64,000 nt of DNA from Skeletonema tropicum (GCA_037178625.1 CM074144.1:2046001-2110000), one strand, 5' to 3'; numbered from the stretch's first letter, positions 52,233 to 64,000 are shown. Numbers and translations are program-made. The notes: generated by a model not told the origin, from the letters alone.

Positions 52233-55200
52233 ATGAGTAATAGTGAGCAGCCGCCGCCGCCGCCGCACCACCACCACCACCACCTCCTCCGCCGCAGCAG
52301 CCGCCGCCGCCACTACCACCGCTACATCAACCGTTGGACGACGATTTAATTGCATCGCCGTCAAAGAGGCAGCGAGTTGATGATTCTGCCGTAGCGAATA
52401 ATAATAATAATATTAGTGGTGACGACAAAAATAGCAATCAGGGAGGTGGCAATGATAGTACTGCAGCAGCCATGAATAATAATCAGCCGCCACCGCCACA
52501 ACCAACCACAACAAAATCAACCGGTACATGACAATTCAAGTGTGCAGCGAGTCGATTCGCAGCGAGTCGATTTTCAGCGAGCAGCAGCAAGTAATATTAG
52601 TAATAGTGGTGACAATGAAAATAACAACCAAGGGGATGACAACATTGACTTACAACTTTGATGAAGGCGATGATAGCGAAATGTTAGCTCTCAGTGATCA
52701 AAGGAGACAGCACAGTTTGGAAACAATCTTTATTTGGGGTGTATGTACGGCAGAACAATGTGCACACAACCGTCTTCTTCAAACAAAGGGGAGCAATCTT
52801 TGGATTCCATCACGACGACAAATTCGACAACATTAGAAGGAGAATGGATGTGGTGGCGACACAGCAAAACCCAATGCACTAGGAGCTGAAAAATCTCTGA
52901 GAGCGAAACAAATTGAACTCCACAACCAACTTATGCGAAGCACACCACAGCAAGTAAATTCATTGATAGCAGCCGAATTCCCACAAAATTGCACAATATT
53001 GGGTGGGACCTTTTCATTACTGTCTCAATTGTGGAATCTTTGGTAACAGAAAATTCAATGTTGAGAGGCACTTTAACAACAAATCAGCCAACTCAATGAA
53101 ATGCAACGCTTCACAACATCTAAAAGCCGGTGGTCGAATCTTGGAGGGAATCCATGGCATAAAGTGCCCCCAAGCTGTGGTGGAGCTGGTCCGAAACAAA
53201 CAATTTGAATTACCATATCCTAATGCTGCTGTAAATCAACTTCCTCCTACTCGTACTACTCGCACTACTACTGCTGCAAGAACTTCTGCAGCGCGAAGAC
53301 ACTACAGTGAGTTCACACAATTTTGACTTCTCTTGGAAATGTTTTTATTACCATCTCACACAATTCTGTCCATATCATATTTCAGATTCACCTAGTAGTT
53401 CCTTGCTGTTGGTGTCAGACCTGGATAGAGGCATTGTTACTGCTACCCCTGAAGAGATGAGGGAAGCAAAAGCTTTGGGTCCACCCCGCATCGACATTGA
53501 AAGTAGTCTCCGTAGCGTTGCTGAAGCATGCTTTACGGACCATTCCATGGACTCTGCTGCAAAGAGCGAAGCACTCTCCAAGGTAGATCAACACAAGCTA
53601 CTGCTACTTCCCCTCATCGAGTCAAATCCAGATAGATGTGTCAATCAACTCAAGCCACTTGCCACAATGGCCTCGAAGAAATTTGATCCCCAAACCGATC
53701 CTTTCAGTTCCATCATCAAGGTCATTCTGCATGCAGGGAAGACTTATCTATCAGATGGACACGCAGAGAATGATGTTCTGTTGGTTAGTCCTTTTTTCAG
53801 AGGCATGTTGTATCAAGTGGGAAGTGCAGAGGCACCGAACGAAGAGATGCTATTGCAAGGGTCCACCTTTGTTCCAACAAAGACTATGCCCAAAATTATT
53901 GAGGAGTTCGAGCACTTGATTCTCTTTGTACTTCGTACCAAGCCTGGCCTATTACAAGAGCAACTTAGCCAAGCTGAGGAGATTCAGGAATTTGTCATTG
54001 ACAATTTCTCTGACGGGCGGACTGATGATGAGCTGTTGAATGAGACCGCAAAGCGCATCAATGGGACCAACATCCTATTCGGCATGATGATCAGCGTTCT
54101 CACAGAGAATCCTATTGGACTGAAACCCAATGTACTGCACCAATATCTTATTGGGAGAGGGCTCAAATCAGTGTCATCACGATCCTACCTGGTTTTTCGT
54201 GCCGCAAATGAAATCAGCAAGAACTCCAACAACCTCCTCCGCCTAATGAGGCATATGGTTTGTGGTCACATTTGCAGAACTGCACGAAGAGATGACAACT
54301 TTGATCATGATGTCTTTATGCGTAAAACATATGAACTGCTGAGGGTGATTCAGACTTGCGACTCAACAAGTTCAATTTGTAAATGTATCAGGATGGGGAG
54401 GGAAATCGATAGGAAGCACAATCCGTCCAAGGTACACAAGGCATTTGATCCTAACACTGGTGAGGTGAGGGTTGGCCAGAGCTACGTGAAAAAAAGCACA
54501 TGGGACAAGATGATCCCAGAAACTGCAGCAAAATTCAAGTTTCATTTATATTCCCTATTCCAGTGTCATGCGCTCTTGGATATGTTTCTAAACGTTGAGA
54601 ATAAACTGATCATGACTGGAACAAATCCAGATGCTGTACATGTTCTTGTAAAAGGTAGGCCTTTCTATTGCTTGTTTCTCATCCTCCCTATCTCGTTCTC
54701 AATAGACTTTTCATTTTCTACACTACTCTCTTTGCACTAGATACTAATGAAAAGGTAGAGCTTTCAAGCCTTATTCCTACACTTGGCGTCGAGGATGCTC
54801 AAACCCATGTCAACATGCTTAACAGGTACAACCAAGGCACTATTCTGTACCTCTCATCTGGTGCAGGGCGTGGCATTGAACTGACTCGCATCCGTCCCTT
54901 TAAGGAGTTCGAGGAATACTTCAATTGTCTTCGCTTCACAATGAGGTCTGAGAAGAACGTACTCCATGGGGTTGATAAAAACCAGCAGATCCCCCATTTC
55001 GTCCCTCCGTCTCTTTCAAGATACATGATTGTCCTCAACTTGGTCATCTATCCTGCAGTGGAAGATAGCCAAACTCTCACCATCCCAAGCATCGATAGAG
55101 GTCCACAAGAGGCAAACTTGATGTGCAGAGAGTTGCTACAGCTGGACGTATCTGGATCTTCCTCCACTGGTGATCAGGGGACCAAGTTTATCAGGGATAT

Positions 55201-56546
55201 CTTCAGTCAGATTCTGAATTTCTTATCTCCCATGAGCACTGGTAAATTCACAACGTCCAAAGAGCTTGCACTTCAACTACATCATTCTCCCTATGTCCAT
55301 AGTCAACACTATTCTTCCGAGATCATGATGAGACTTAATGACAGTGAGGTCGCCCGATTCCCATTCTCAGTCGCTGTTCGCCTCTTCAAAGCTCTAGGTG
55401 AGAAAGATCCGGTTATACAAGAAACCTTCGACCGAAACTTCACTACCATTGATCCTACCTTCTATGATCAAGCTGCACAGCGGGCACTCAACAGTCCAAC
55501 AGCAACTTGTTTCGACCATCAAATGAAAGCCATCAAAATCATCGATGACACATCAGACCACCGTGATGTTGTAGTGCATCTTGCTCCAGGACATGGGAAG
55601 AGTGGAATTTGGAACTACTCTCTGCTTGGTCGTGCAATCTGTGGTTCCGTGAGGAACAAGGCCATTGTAATCTGCCCATACAACTCCCTGTTGGCGCAGC
55701 AGCTGATGAAGTCTAAGCAGTGTTTCCATGGAACAAACTTGAAGGTCTACTCCATCACTACCTCGTCCATGCAGTCAATGATACCTGTCATTGAAGGTTT
55801 CGACCTCCTCTACATTTCTATTGATGCCTTCAATACCCTCCGCCAGAATTACAACAGCACTTTCAATAACTGGGGAGTGAAAGTCATCTACGTCGACGAG
55901 TTCCATCTTGCTTTGACAGAGTGTTACCGTCATGACACCTCATGGCAGAGCCTTCGTTATCTCAAATCTCTCAATACCAAGATTGTCCTCCTCTCTGCAA
56001 CAACCAATCTCACTGCCACCAAGATGGTTACCAATTACGCAGGAATGGGAGATAACTACGTTACTATTGGTGGACAATCATCCTACGCTGTCCCCAACGT
56101 TGCCTTCCGGATCATGCAATCAGCAAATCCTGACTTGATACCAAATATAGTCAATCACATCAAGAGTCAACTGTCACCGCCACATACAGGAGATTTTGCA
56201 ATCCATGTCATCACTGTCTTGAAAGAACACGCTGTGTCACTAACCCAAAGCATCAACAATGCTCAAATCACAGCTAAATGGCTTACATCAGACTGCACTG
56301 CAGATCAGAGGGAACACATAATTGCAGAGTGGGATGCCGGTAAAATTTCAGTATTGGCATCTACCTACTGTGTTGGGCTTGACAATTCAAAAGTGAAGCA
56401 AGTCATCATTATGGGCGGATGTCGGTCGGCTGCAGATGCATTGCAGAGTGCAGGGAGAATTCGACCACAGCAGCAGATGGGAGAGCGTTCTTCTGTGATA
56501 TTCTGGAGAGCCGACAGAACTTGGATGAGAAGATGGGACGAGTCCC
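52233..56546 (+). pseudogene. RecQ-like SF2 helicase gene, copy A (5' exon broken, 3' end cut off)
   Basis: Exon 1 runs from about 52233 to 53306, exon 2 is 53386-54654, exon 3 starts at 54741. Exon 1 has several frame breaks relative to unit C (around 52260, 52650 and 52730, an extra T near 53015) and a W-to-stop change (TAG near 52834). Exons 2 and 3 are fully open. Exon 3 carries helicase motifs: I, LAPGHGKSG (55579); II, VIYVDEFHLAL (about 55888); III, LLSATTNL (about 55987); V, STYCVGLDNSK; VI, LQSAGRIRP (about 56440). DEFH and QxxGRxxP fit a RecQ-like SF2 motor. The large region encoded by exon 2 matches no family I know. The Cys-rich C-terminus seen in unit C is missing. Confidence 0.8.
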
Positions 56547-57042
56547 TAAACAAATTGCTTTTTTTTGGCATTTTGAGCTACAAATGACTCATCTTGCCAA
56601 TGGGACTACTCATATTGCCAAACGTGACTACTCATAATTCCAAAGGCTACTACTAGCTTTATTCCACTGTATTAGCTCTTTTACCAAATTTGACCAATCT
56701 GGTTCTCCTACCTCAGACCACACCAACCTACATCCTTCTCTCGACACAACTCACCATGGCGCCGCTCAAATACCATTCGACACAACTTGCCATAGCACAT
56801 CAAATTAATGATATCGTTGTATAAAATTCAGGTGGTATCTGCGCCACATCATCGCGCTAATATCCGCCAAATATCGTTCCTGTAACTACAATATTATTTT
56901 CCATATTATATAAGGAGCCTCGCTCGCTCATACATGTTGTTGCTTGCAATCCCCTTGCCCAAACCATGCTCGCAATCCCCCTCCCCCATCAAATCCGAAC
57001 AAAAGCGGCACCATCCCTGTAATCCTCATGATAATAAATACC
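56547..57042 (+). mobile_element. Helicase array unit B (5'-end fragment, 496 bases)
   Basis: Only the first 496 bases of the unit, ending at ATAATAAATACC, where unit C starts with TAAACAAATTGC. Almost identical to the starts of A and C, with a few private changes (for example CGCCACATC). Confidence 0.9.
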
Positions 57043-58531
57043 TAAACAAATTGCTTTTTTTTGGCATTTTGAGCTACAAATGACTCATCTTGCCAACGGG
57101 ACTACTCATATTGCCAAACGTGACTACTCATAATTCCAAAGGCTACTACTAGCTTTATTCCACTGTATTAGCTCTTTTACCAAATTTGACCAATCTGGTT
57201 CTCCTACCTCAGACCACACCAACCTACATCCTTCTCTCGACACAACTCACCATGGCGCCGCTCAAATACCATTCGACACAACTTGCCATAGCACATCAAA
57301 TTAATGATATCGTTGTATAAAATTCAGGTGGTATCTGCGCCATATCATCGCGCTAATATCCGCCAAATATCGTTCCTGTAACTACAATATTATTTTCCAT
57401 ATTATATAAGGAGCCTCGCTCGCTCATACATGTTGTTGCTTGCAATCCCCTTGCCCAAACCATGCTCGCAATCCCCCTCCCCCATCAAATCCGAACAAAA
57501 GCGGCACCATCCCTGTAATCCTCATGATAATAAATACCACCCCGCCCAATATAATCTTTGCTACTAATAATATACATAGATATCCCCCCCACAACATAAC
57601 ATGTAATTAAATCATGACATATCTGGTACATTTATTATTTATTGAGTTACTCCATAGAATTATTATTATTACTAAATTCCTTTGATTATTATTCAGTTAC
57701 CGTTATTGCTAATATATTAGTGCCGCCATTATGAACTTCTACTCCCTTGGAGTGTTACTATTTACCATCACACAAATCGCTGCGCTCCAGATGTATTATT
57801 TCCATACACATGATTCAACGCTCCGCCACTCCATAGACGACGCCGCTAGCCCAGTAATTCCTCTACAAATCGCTTGCGCTATTTATTAGCTTCAATATAA
57901 GCCACCAACTGTTAAAATACTCCGGCTACTCGCCGAGGACGACCCATGACATTGGTGGATAAAGAAGCATTTGATTCGCACAAAATAACTCTACAGAATA
58001 TTACTGCAGAAGTCAATCCATGCAATATTATTATTCAAATCCTTCGAGAATCACGTCGGAAATGGTGCTGCTGTTATATTGGTGCTGTTTTTCTGCGCTT
58101 TAATTGTTCATGTAGTGTGCAGAAGCAGTAGTGGGGGGGGGGAGTGGAGCGGCTGCCATTGTCTTAGGTGATTTTTTTGGGTGCGACAAGGGATGATGAG
58201 AACCAAAAAAAAGAGGGGCCCTATGTGCTTTCTCACAAAAAGAAAGTGTAAAGCAAACCACCACCACTGCCAGCAACTCTACCACCATCCAATCCAAGCG
58301 GCATGTGCTCAACATGGGGAAGACCTGCGTCATAGCCAACTAGAGTACTAGCAACATCAACACAATAATTTATTAATACCTCCCCCCCCCCTGCGCCTCC
58401 CCCGCCTCCCCAATCAAATAATTAATTAATAACTTGTGGAACACTTCTCCCACCAGTAAATCAGTATCCCCCCTAATAATAATTCTCCACGGAACACTTT
58501 GCTCGCGTCGGTATCAATTACGACAGCAGCC

Positions 58532-61500
58532 ATGAGTAATAGTGAGCAGCCGCCGCCGCCGCCACCACCACCACCACCACCTCCTCCGCCGCAGCAGCCG
58601 CCGCCGCCACTACCACCGCTACATCAACCGTTGGACGACGATTTAATTGCATCGCCGTCAAAGAGGCAGCGAGTTGATGATTCTGCCGTAGCGAATAATA
58701 ATAATAATATTAGTGGTGACGACAAAAATAGCAATCAGGGAGGTGGCAATGATAGTACTGCAGCAGCCATGAATAATAATCAGCCGCCACCGCCACAACC
58801 ACAACCACAACAAAATCAACCGGTACATGACAATTCAAGTGTGCAGCGAGTCGATTCGCAGCGAGTCGATTTTCAGCGAGCAGCAGCAAGTAATATTAGT
58901 AATAGTGGTGACAATGAAAATAACAACCAAGGGGATGACAACATTGATTACAACTTTGATGAAGGCGATGATAGCGAAATGTTAGCTCTCAGTGATCAAA
59001 GGAGACAGCACAGTTTGGAAACAACTTTATTTGGGGTGTATTGTACGGCAGAACAATGTGCACACAACCGTCTTCTTCAAACAAAGGGGAGCAATCTTTG
59101 GATTCCATCACGACGACAAATTCGACAACATTGGAAGGAGAATGGATGTGGTGGCGACACAGCAAAACCCAATGCACTAGGAGCTGAAAAATCTCTGAGA
59201 GCGAAACAAATTGAACTCCACAACCAACTTATGCGAAGCACACCACAGCAAGTAAATTCATTGATAGCAGCCGAATTCCCACAAAATTGCACAATATTGG
59301 GTGGGACCTTTCATTACTGTCTCAATTGCGGAATCTTTGGTAACAGAAAATTCAATGTTGAGAGGCACTTTAACAACAAATCAGCCAACTCAATGAAATG
59401 CAACGCTTCACAACATCTAAAAGCCGGTGGTCGAATCTTGGAGGGAATCCATGGCATAAAGTGCCCCCGAGCTGTGGTGGAGCTGGTCCGAAACAAACAA
59501 TTTGAATTACCATATCCTCATGCTGCTGTAAATCAACCTTCCTCCTACTCGTACTACTCACACTACTACTGCTGCAAGAACTCCTTCATCACGAAGACAC
59601 TACAGTGAGTTCACACAATTTTGACTTGTTTGGCAATGTTTTTATTACCATCTCACTCAATTCTGTCCATATCAATTTTCAGATTCACCTAGTAGTTCCT
59701 TGCTGTTGGTGTCAGACCTGGATAGAGGCATTGTTACTGCTACTCCAGAAGAGATGAGGGAAGCAAAAGCATTGGGTCCACCCCGCATCGACATTGAAAG
59801 TAGTCTCCGCAGCGTTGCTGAAGCATGCTTTACGGACCATTCCATGGACTCTGCTGCAAAGAGCGAAGCACTCTCCAAGGTAGATCAACACAAGATACTG
59901 CTACTTCCCCTCATCGAGTCAAATCCAGATAGATGTGTCAATCAACTCAAGCCACTTGCCACAATGGCCTCGAAGAAATTTGATCCCCAAACCGATCCTT
60001 TCAGTTCCATCATCAAGGTCATTCTGCATGCAGGGAAGACTTATCTATCAGATGGACACGCAGAGAATGATGTTCTGTTGGTTAGTCCTTTTTTCAGAGG
60101 CATGTTGTATCAAGTGGGAAGTGCAGAGGCACCGAACGAAGAGATGCTATTGCAAGGGTCCACCTTTGTTCCAACAAAGACTATGCCCAAAATTATTGAG
60201 GAGTTCGAGCACTTGATTCTCTTTGTACTTCGTACCAACCCTCGCCGATCAGCGTTCTCACAGAGAATCCTATTGGACTGAAACCCAATGTACTGCACCA
60301 ATATCTTATTGGGAGAGGGCTAAAATCAGTGTCATCACGATCCTACCTGGTTTTTCGTGCCGCAAATGAAATCAGCAAGAACTCCAACAACCTCCTCCGC
60401 CTAATGAGGCATATGGTTTGTGGTCACATTTGCAGAACTGCACGAAGAGATGACAACTTTGATCATGATGTCTTTATGCGTAAAACATATGAACTGCTGA
60501 GGGTGATTCAGACTTGCGACTCAACAAGTTCAATTTGTAAATGTATCAGGATGGGGAGGGAAATCGATAGGAAGCACAATCCGTCCAAGGTACACAAGGC
60601 ATTTGATCCTAACACTGGTGAGGTGAGGGTTGGCCAGAGCTATGTGAAAAAAAGCACGTGGGACAAGATGATCCCAGAACCTGCAGCAAAATTCAAGTTT
60701 CATTTATATTCCCTATTCCAGTGTCATGCGCTCTTGGATATGTTTCTAAACGTTGAGAATAAACTGATCATGACTGGAACAAATCCAGATGCTGTACATG
60801 TTCTTGTAAAAGGTAGGCCTTTCTATTGCTTCTTTCTCATCCTCCCTATCTCGTTCTCAATAGACTTTCATTTTCTACACTACTCTCTTTGCACTAGATA
60901 CTAATGAAAAGGTAGAGCTTTCAAGCCTTATTCCTACACTTGGCGTCGAGGATGCTCAAACCCATGTCAACATGCTTAACAGGTACAACCAAGGCACTAT
61001 TCTGTACCTCTCATCTGGTGCAGGGCGTGGCATTGAACTGACTCGCATCCGTCCCTTTAAGGAGTTCGAGGAGTACTTCAATTGTCTTCGCTTCACAATG
61101 AGGTCTGAGAAGAACATACTCCATGGGGTTGATAAAAACCAGCAGATCCCCCATTTCGTCCCTCCGTCTCTTTCAAGATACATGATTGTCCTCAACTTGG
61201 TCATCTATCCTGCAGTGGAAGATAGCCAAACTCTCACCATCCCAAGCATCGATAGAGGTCCACAAGAGGCAAACTTGATGTGCAGAGAGTTGCTACAGCT
61301 GGACGTATCTGGATCTTCCTCCACTGGTGATCAGGGGACCAAGTTTATCAGGGATATCTTCAGTCAGATTCTGAATTTCTTATCTCCCATGAGCACTGGT
61401 AAATTCACAACGTCCAAAGAGCTTGCACTTCAACTACATCATTCTCCCTATGTCCATAGTCAACACTATTCTTCCGAGATCATGATGAGACTTAATGACA

Positions 61501-63210
61501 GTGAGGTCGCCCGATTCCCATTCTCAGTCGCTGTTCGCCTCTTCAAAGCTCTAGGTGAGAAAGATCCGGTTATACAAGAAACCTTCGACCGAAACTTCAC
61601 TACCATTGATCCTACCTTCTATGATCAAGCTGCACAGCGGGCACTCAACAGTCCAACAGCAACTTGTTTCGACCATCAAATGAAAGCCATCCAAATTATC
61701 GATGACACATCAGACCACCGTGATGTTGTAGTGCATCTTGCTCCAGGACATGGGAAGAGTGGAATTTGGAACTACTCTCTGCTTGGTCGTGCAATCTGTG
61801 GTTCCGTGAGGAACAAGGCCATTGTAATCTGCCCATACAACTCCCTGTTGGCGCAGCAGCTGATGAAGCTAACCCTAACCCTAAGTGTTTCCATGGAACA
61901 AACTTGAAGGTCTACTCCATCACTACCTCGTCCATGCAGTCAATGATACCTGTCATTGAAGGTTTCGACCTCCTCTACATTTCTATTGATGCCTTCAATA
62001 CCCTCCGCCAGAATTACAACAGCACTTTCAATAACTGGGGAGTGAAAGTCATCTACGTCGACGAGTTCCATCTTGCTTTGACAGAGTGTTACCGTCATGA
62101 CACCTCATGGCAGAGCCTTCGTTATCTCAAATCTCTCAATACCAAGATTGTCCTCCTCTCTGCAACAACCAATCTCACTGCCACCAAGATGGTTACCAAT
62201 TACGCAGGAATGGGAGATAACTACATTACTATTGGTGGACAATCATCCTACGCTGTCCCCAACGTTGCCTTCCGGATCATGCAATCAGCAAATCCTGACT
62301 TGATACCAGATATAGTCAATCACATCAAGAGTCAACTGTCACCGCCACATACAGGAGATTTTGCAATCCATGTCATCACTGTCTTGAAAGAACACGCCGT
62401 GTCACTAACCCAAAGCATCAACAATGCTCAAATCACAGCTAAATGGCTTACATCAGACTGCACTGCAGATCAGAGGGAACACATAATTGCAGAGTGGGAT
62501 GCCGGTAAAATTTCAGTATTGGCATCTACCTACTGTGTTGGGCTTGACAATTCAAAAGTGAAGCAAGTCATCATTATGGGCGGATGTCGGTCGGCTGCAG
62601 ATGCATTGCAGAGTGCAGGGAGAATTCGACCACAGCAGCAGATGGGAGAGCGTTCTTCTGTGATATTCTGGAGAGCCGACAGAACTTGGATGAGAAGATG
62701 GGATGAGTCCCTACAAACTCAGGAATTCCGTCTTAATGCTCACTTCTACGATGCATTCAGTGATGATATTGATAAAGTGAATGCAAAAGCTGCCATTGCA
62801 ACTCTATATGAATCAGAGGGTCTTGATGGGATTTTATATGGAGATGCAAATCAATGTATCATGAGGGGTCTGCATTCAAGAATGGGAGTAAACACACAAG
62901 ACTGCAATGTGTGCCAGATTTGCAAGAGTGGTGTCAATCATCAACTAGCTGCGACTTCAAGGCGTAACGAAGAAGCACGCTTCCGAGACAAGCTATTGGT
63001 TCAATCTTGCATGGCTGACATGATCAATCAATGTGTAGCTTGTGACAACAGTGCTTGTGATGGTTTCAAATGTGTCATTGGAGATGGATCAAGGGGCCAT
63101 TGGTGCAGACGATGCATGGGATTTACTGGAACAGGAAGCGGAAATTTTCATAAGCACAGTAACTGCAAGTTGAGTGTACAAAAAACCAACACACAGGGAA
63201 AAAGTTGTCC
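58532..63210 (+). pseudogene. RecQ-like SF2 helicase gene, copy C (three lesions)
   Basis: Exons 58532-59604, 59683-60812 and 60898 onward. The ATG at 58532 (MSNSEQPPPP) starts a Pro/Gln/Asn-rich, disordered N-terminus. A zinc-finger-like block follows (CLNCGIFGNRKFNVERHFNN then Lys-Cys). Lesions relative to copy A: an extra C near 59540, a deletion of about 150 bases with rearrangement at about 60238, and a telomeric insert at 61869-61884. The helicase motifs are the same as in A (motif I near 61736, II near 62054, VI near 62606). The C-terminus, absent from A, is Cys/His-rich (CNVCQICKSG, CVACDNSACDGFKC, HWCRRCMGF, HKHSNC; 62907-63170). An undamaged gene would encode about 1550 residues (inference). 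Confidence 0.8.
61869..61884 (+). repeat. Interstitial telomeric repeat (CCCTAA type)
   Basis: CTAACCCTAACCCTAA, 2.7 copies of the TTAGGG telomere complement, replaces the eight bases TCTAAGCA found at this place in copy A (55712-55719). The sequence either side is otherwise identical. The net gain of eight bases shifts the helicase frame. Confidence 0.9.
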
Positions 63211-63388
63211 TAAACAAATTGCTTTTTTTTGGCATTTTGAGCTACAAATTACTCATCTTGCCAACGGGACTACTCATATTGCCAAACGTGACTACTCATA
63301 ATTCCAAAGGCTACTACTAGCTTTATTCCACTGTATTAGCTCTTTTACCAAATTTGACCAATCTGGTTCTCCTACCTCAGACCACACC
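63211..63388 (+). mobile_element. Helicase array unit D (start only, then divergent)
   Basis: 178 bases nearly identical to the starts of A-C, ending at CTCAGACCACACC. The following sequence is different, though similar in style (ATGGCC, CATGCC), so D may be another truncated unit or a diverged subfamily member. Confidence 0.8.
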
Positions 63389-64000
63389 TGCTCAACTCGA
63401 ACTATCGACATGGCCGACGCTTCCACTAGAGAGACACAAGATGCCATAACAACCAAACCCGTCCGTACGGTAGCATAAATTTATAAATGACATAAGCGCT
63501 ATGTCATGGCGCAGCTATCCGTCAAGTTTCATCGCTGCAGCTATTGTATTAATTTCCATAATATCAATAGAGCAGCGGCGGACTGCTCACACATCAAATC
63601 TCTCGCTCCGTCGCTCACTCCCATACCACCTCTTCTATTACCCCCCATGTTTAATAACACCCCGCCATATTGGCAGCGCCCGCGCCTTCTAATAATAATT
63701 AATGCCCCCCTATTTATTATTATCCTCATAACTACGGCTACACAACTCGGATATTTAAAGCCACACAAGGCAATAATATTTACATGTCCAACAATAAATA
63801 CATATTATTTCACTTGAATTAATCCTTTAAATAAGCATTATTATTTATCATAGTTGCTTATCATTTAGTCGATACTATCGGCAATACGATTCTGTCATTA
63901 TTCCTCTGCATCTTCTTTTTGAGGGGCATAATAATACTACATTACATCAATGCATCCCATCTGTGCGCAATTATTTCGTCATGTTGATGTCCGGCTACCG
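63389..64000. other. End of window, no gene supported
   Basis: AT-rich, with homopurine/pyrimidine and ATTATTTATTAT stretches much like the non-coding leader of the helicase units. It may be the leader of a diverged unit running off the window. No frame with a recognisable motif. Confidence 0.4.

Larger units (their letters stand above)
50745..56546 (+). mobile_element. Helicase array unit A (5.8 kb, 3'-truncated)
   Basis: Begins AACAAATTGCTTTTTTTTGG, the same start as units B, C and D. The first 1.5 kb is non-coding, followed by a spliced helicase gene (52233-). Unit A stops inside the gene at 56546, where unit B begins with CTAAACAAATTGC. It is nearly identical to unit C over the whole shared length, with scattered substitutions and small indels, so the copies are recent or homogenised. 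The left flank is the truncated LTR element. Confidence 0.85.
57043..63210 (+). mobile_element. Helicase array unit C (6.2 kb, longest copy)
   Basis: Same start as the other units, and the fullest coding part, reaching 660 bases further 3' than unit A. It ends at GGGAAAAAGTTGTCC (63210), where unit D starts. Whether the natural 3' end lies further on is unknown because no complete copy is present. Confidence 0.85.

Noticed and set aside
50745..63210. Helitron
   Set aside because: The helicase motifs are RecQ-like (DEFH, QSAGRIRP) rather than Pif1-like, there is no Rep/HUH motif, and no 3' CTRR hairpin end was seen.
50745..63210. Non-LTR telomeric retrotransposon array (HeT-A-like)
   Set aside because: Truncation at one end fits, but there is no gag or reverse transcriptase in the units, and the fixed end's A-rich face is on the non-coding strand.

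Overview
The window looks like nuclear DNA of a photosynthetic stramenopile, most likely a diatom. The reasons are short GT-AG introns of about 80-120 bases, a plastid-type presequence with an AFAP motif in the gene at 21695, gene families common in diatoms (MYND plus Sel1-like, secreted or membrane SET-domain proteins, a helicase-associated domain protein), many low-complexity Gln/Asn/Ser/Asp tracts, and a trace of TTAGGG-type telomeric repeat. It is not bacterial; there are no operons. The species call is inference.

Layout. 1-6.6 kb is mobile DNA: a large DDE-transposase-like gene (34-3096), then a TA-flanked terminal-inverted-repeat element (3297-6618) with a 455-residue gene of unknown function. 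6.8-9.2 kb holds a three-exon FAD-dependent oxidase with one in-frame TGA. 10.1-11.6 kb is a MORN-repeat gene. 12.07-13.32 kb is a 5'-truncated LINE on the minus strand with a (CA)n tail and a 14-base target duplication. 13.3-17.2 kb is gene-poor, with a 397-base MITE and a tandem/inverted repeat. 17.2-22.4 kb is a compact cluster: an AlaX-type alanyl-tRNA editing protein, Tim23, a MYND/Sel1 protein and a plastid-targeted membrane protein. 22.4-25.8 kb is decayed repeat DNA bounded partly by 26-base inverted repeats. 25.8-41 kb is the main gene region: three SET-like genes (25847, 26965, 35551), a TPT/DMT-type sugar-phosphate or nucleotide-sugar transporter, a helicase-associated-domain protein, a myo-inositol oxygenase remnant and a long disordered protein with an MDR (quinone-reductase-like) core. 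41-46.3 kb has two non-autonomous elements and an unknown gene split by one stop.

The last 18 kb is the most unusual part. A Ty3/Gypsy-type LTR retroelement (gag and pol in one frame separated by one TGA; no integrase) is cut off by a head-to-tail array of four units, A-D (50745-63388). Every unit begins with the same end sequence but stops at a different point. The two long units carry a multi-exon gene for a superfamily-2 (RecQ-like) helicase with N-terminal and C-terminal zinc-finger-like regions. Unit C has a 16-base CCCTAA telomeric tract inside the helicase gene, and three unit junctions read CCTAAACAAATTGC. This resembles the helicase-coding subtelomeric repeats of fungi (yeast Y', TLH genes), and I propose it is a previously undescribed algal counterpart. 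Both long copies are broken, at different positions.

How genes act together: apart from the gag-pol pair and the repeat units there is no clear pathway clustering. The three SET-like genes are the only likely local gene family.
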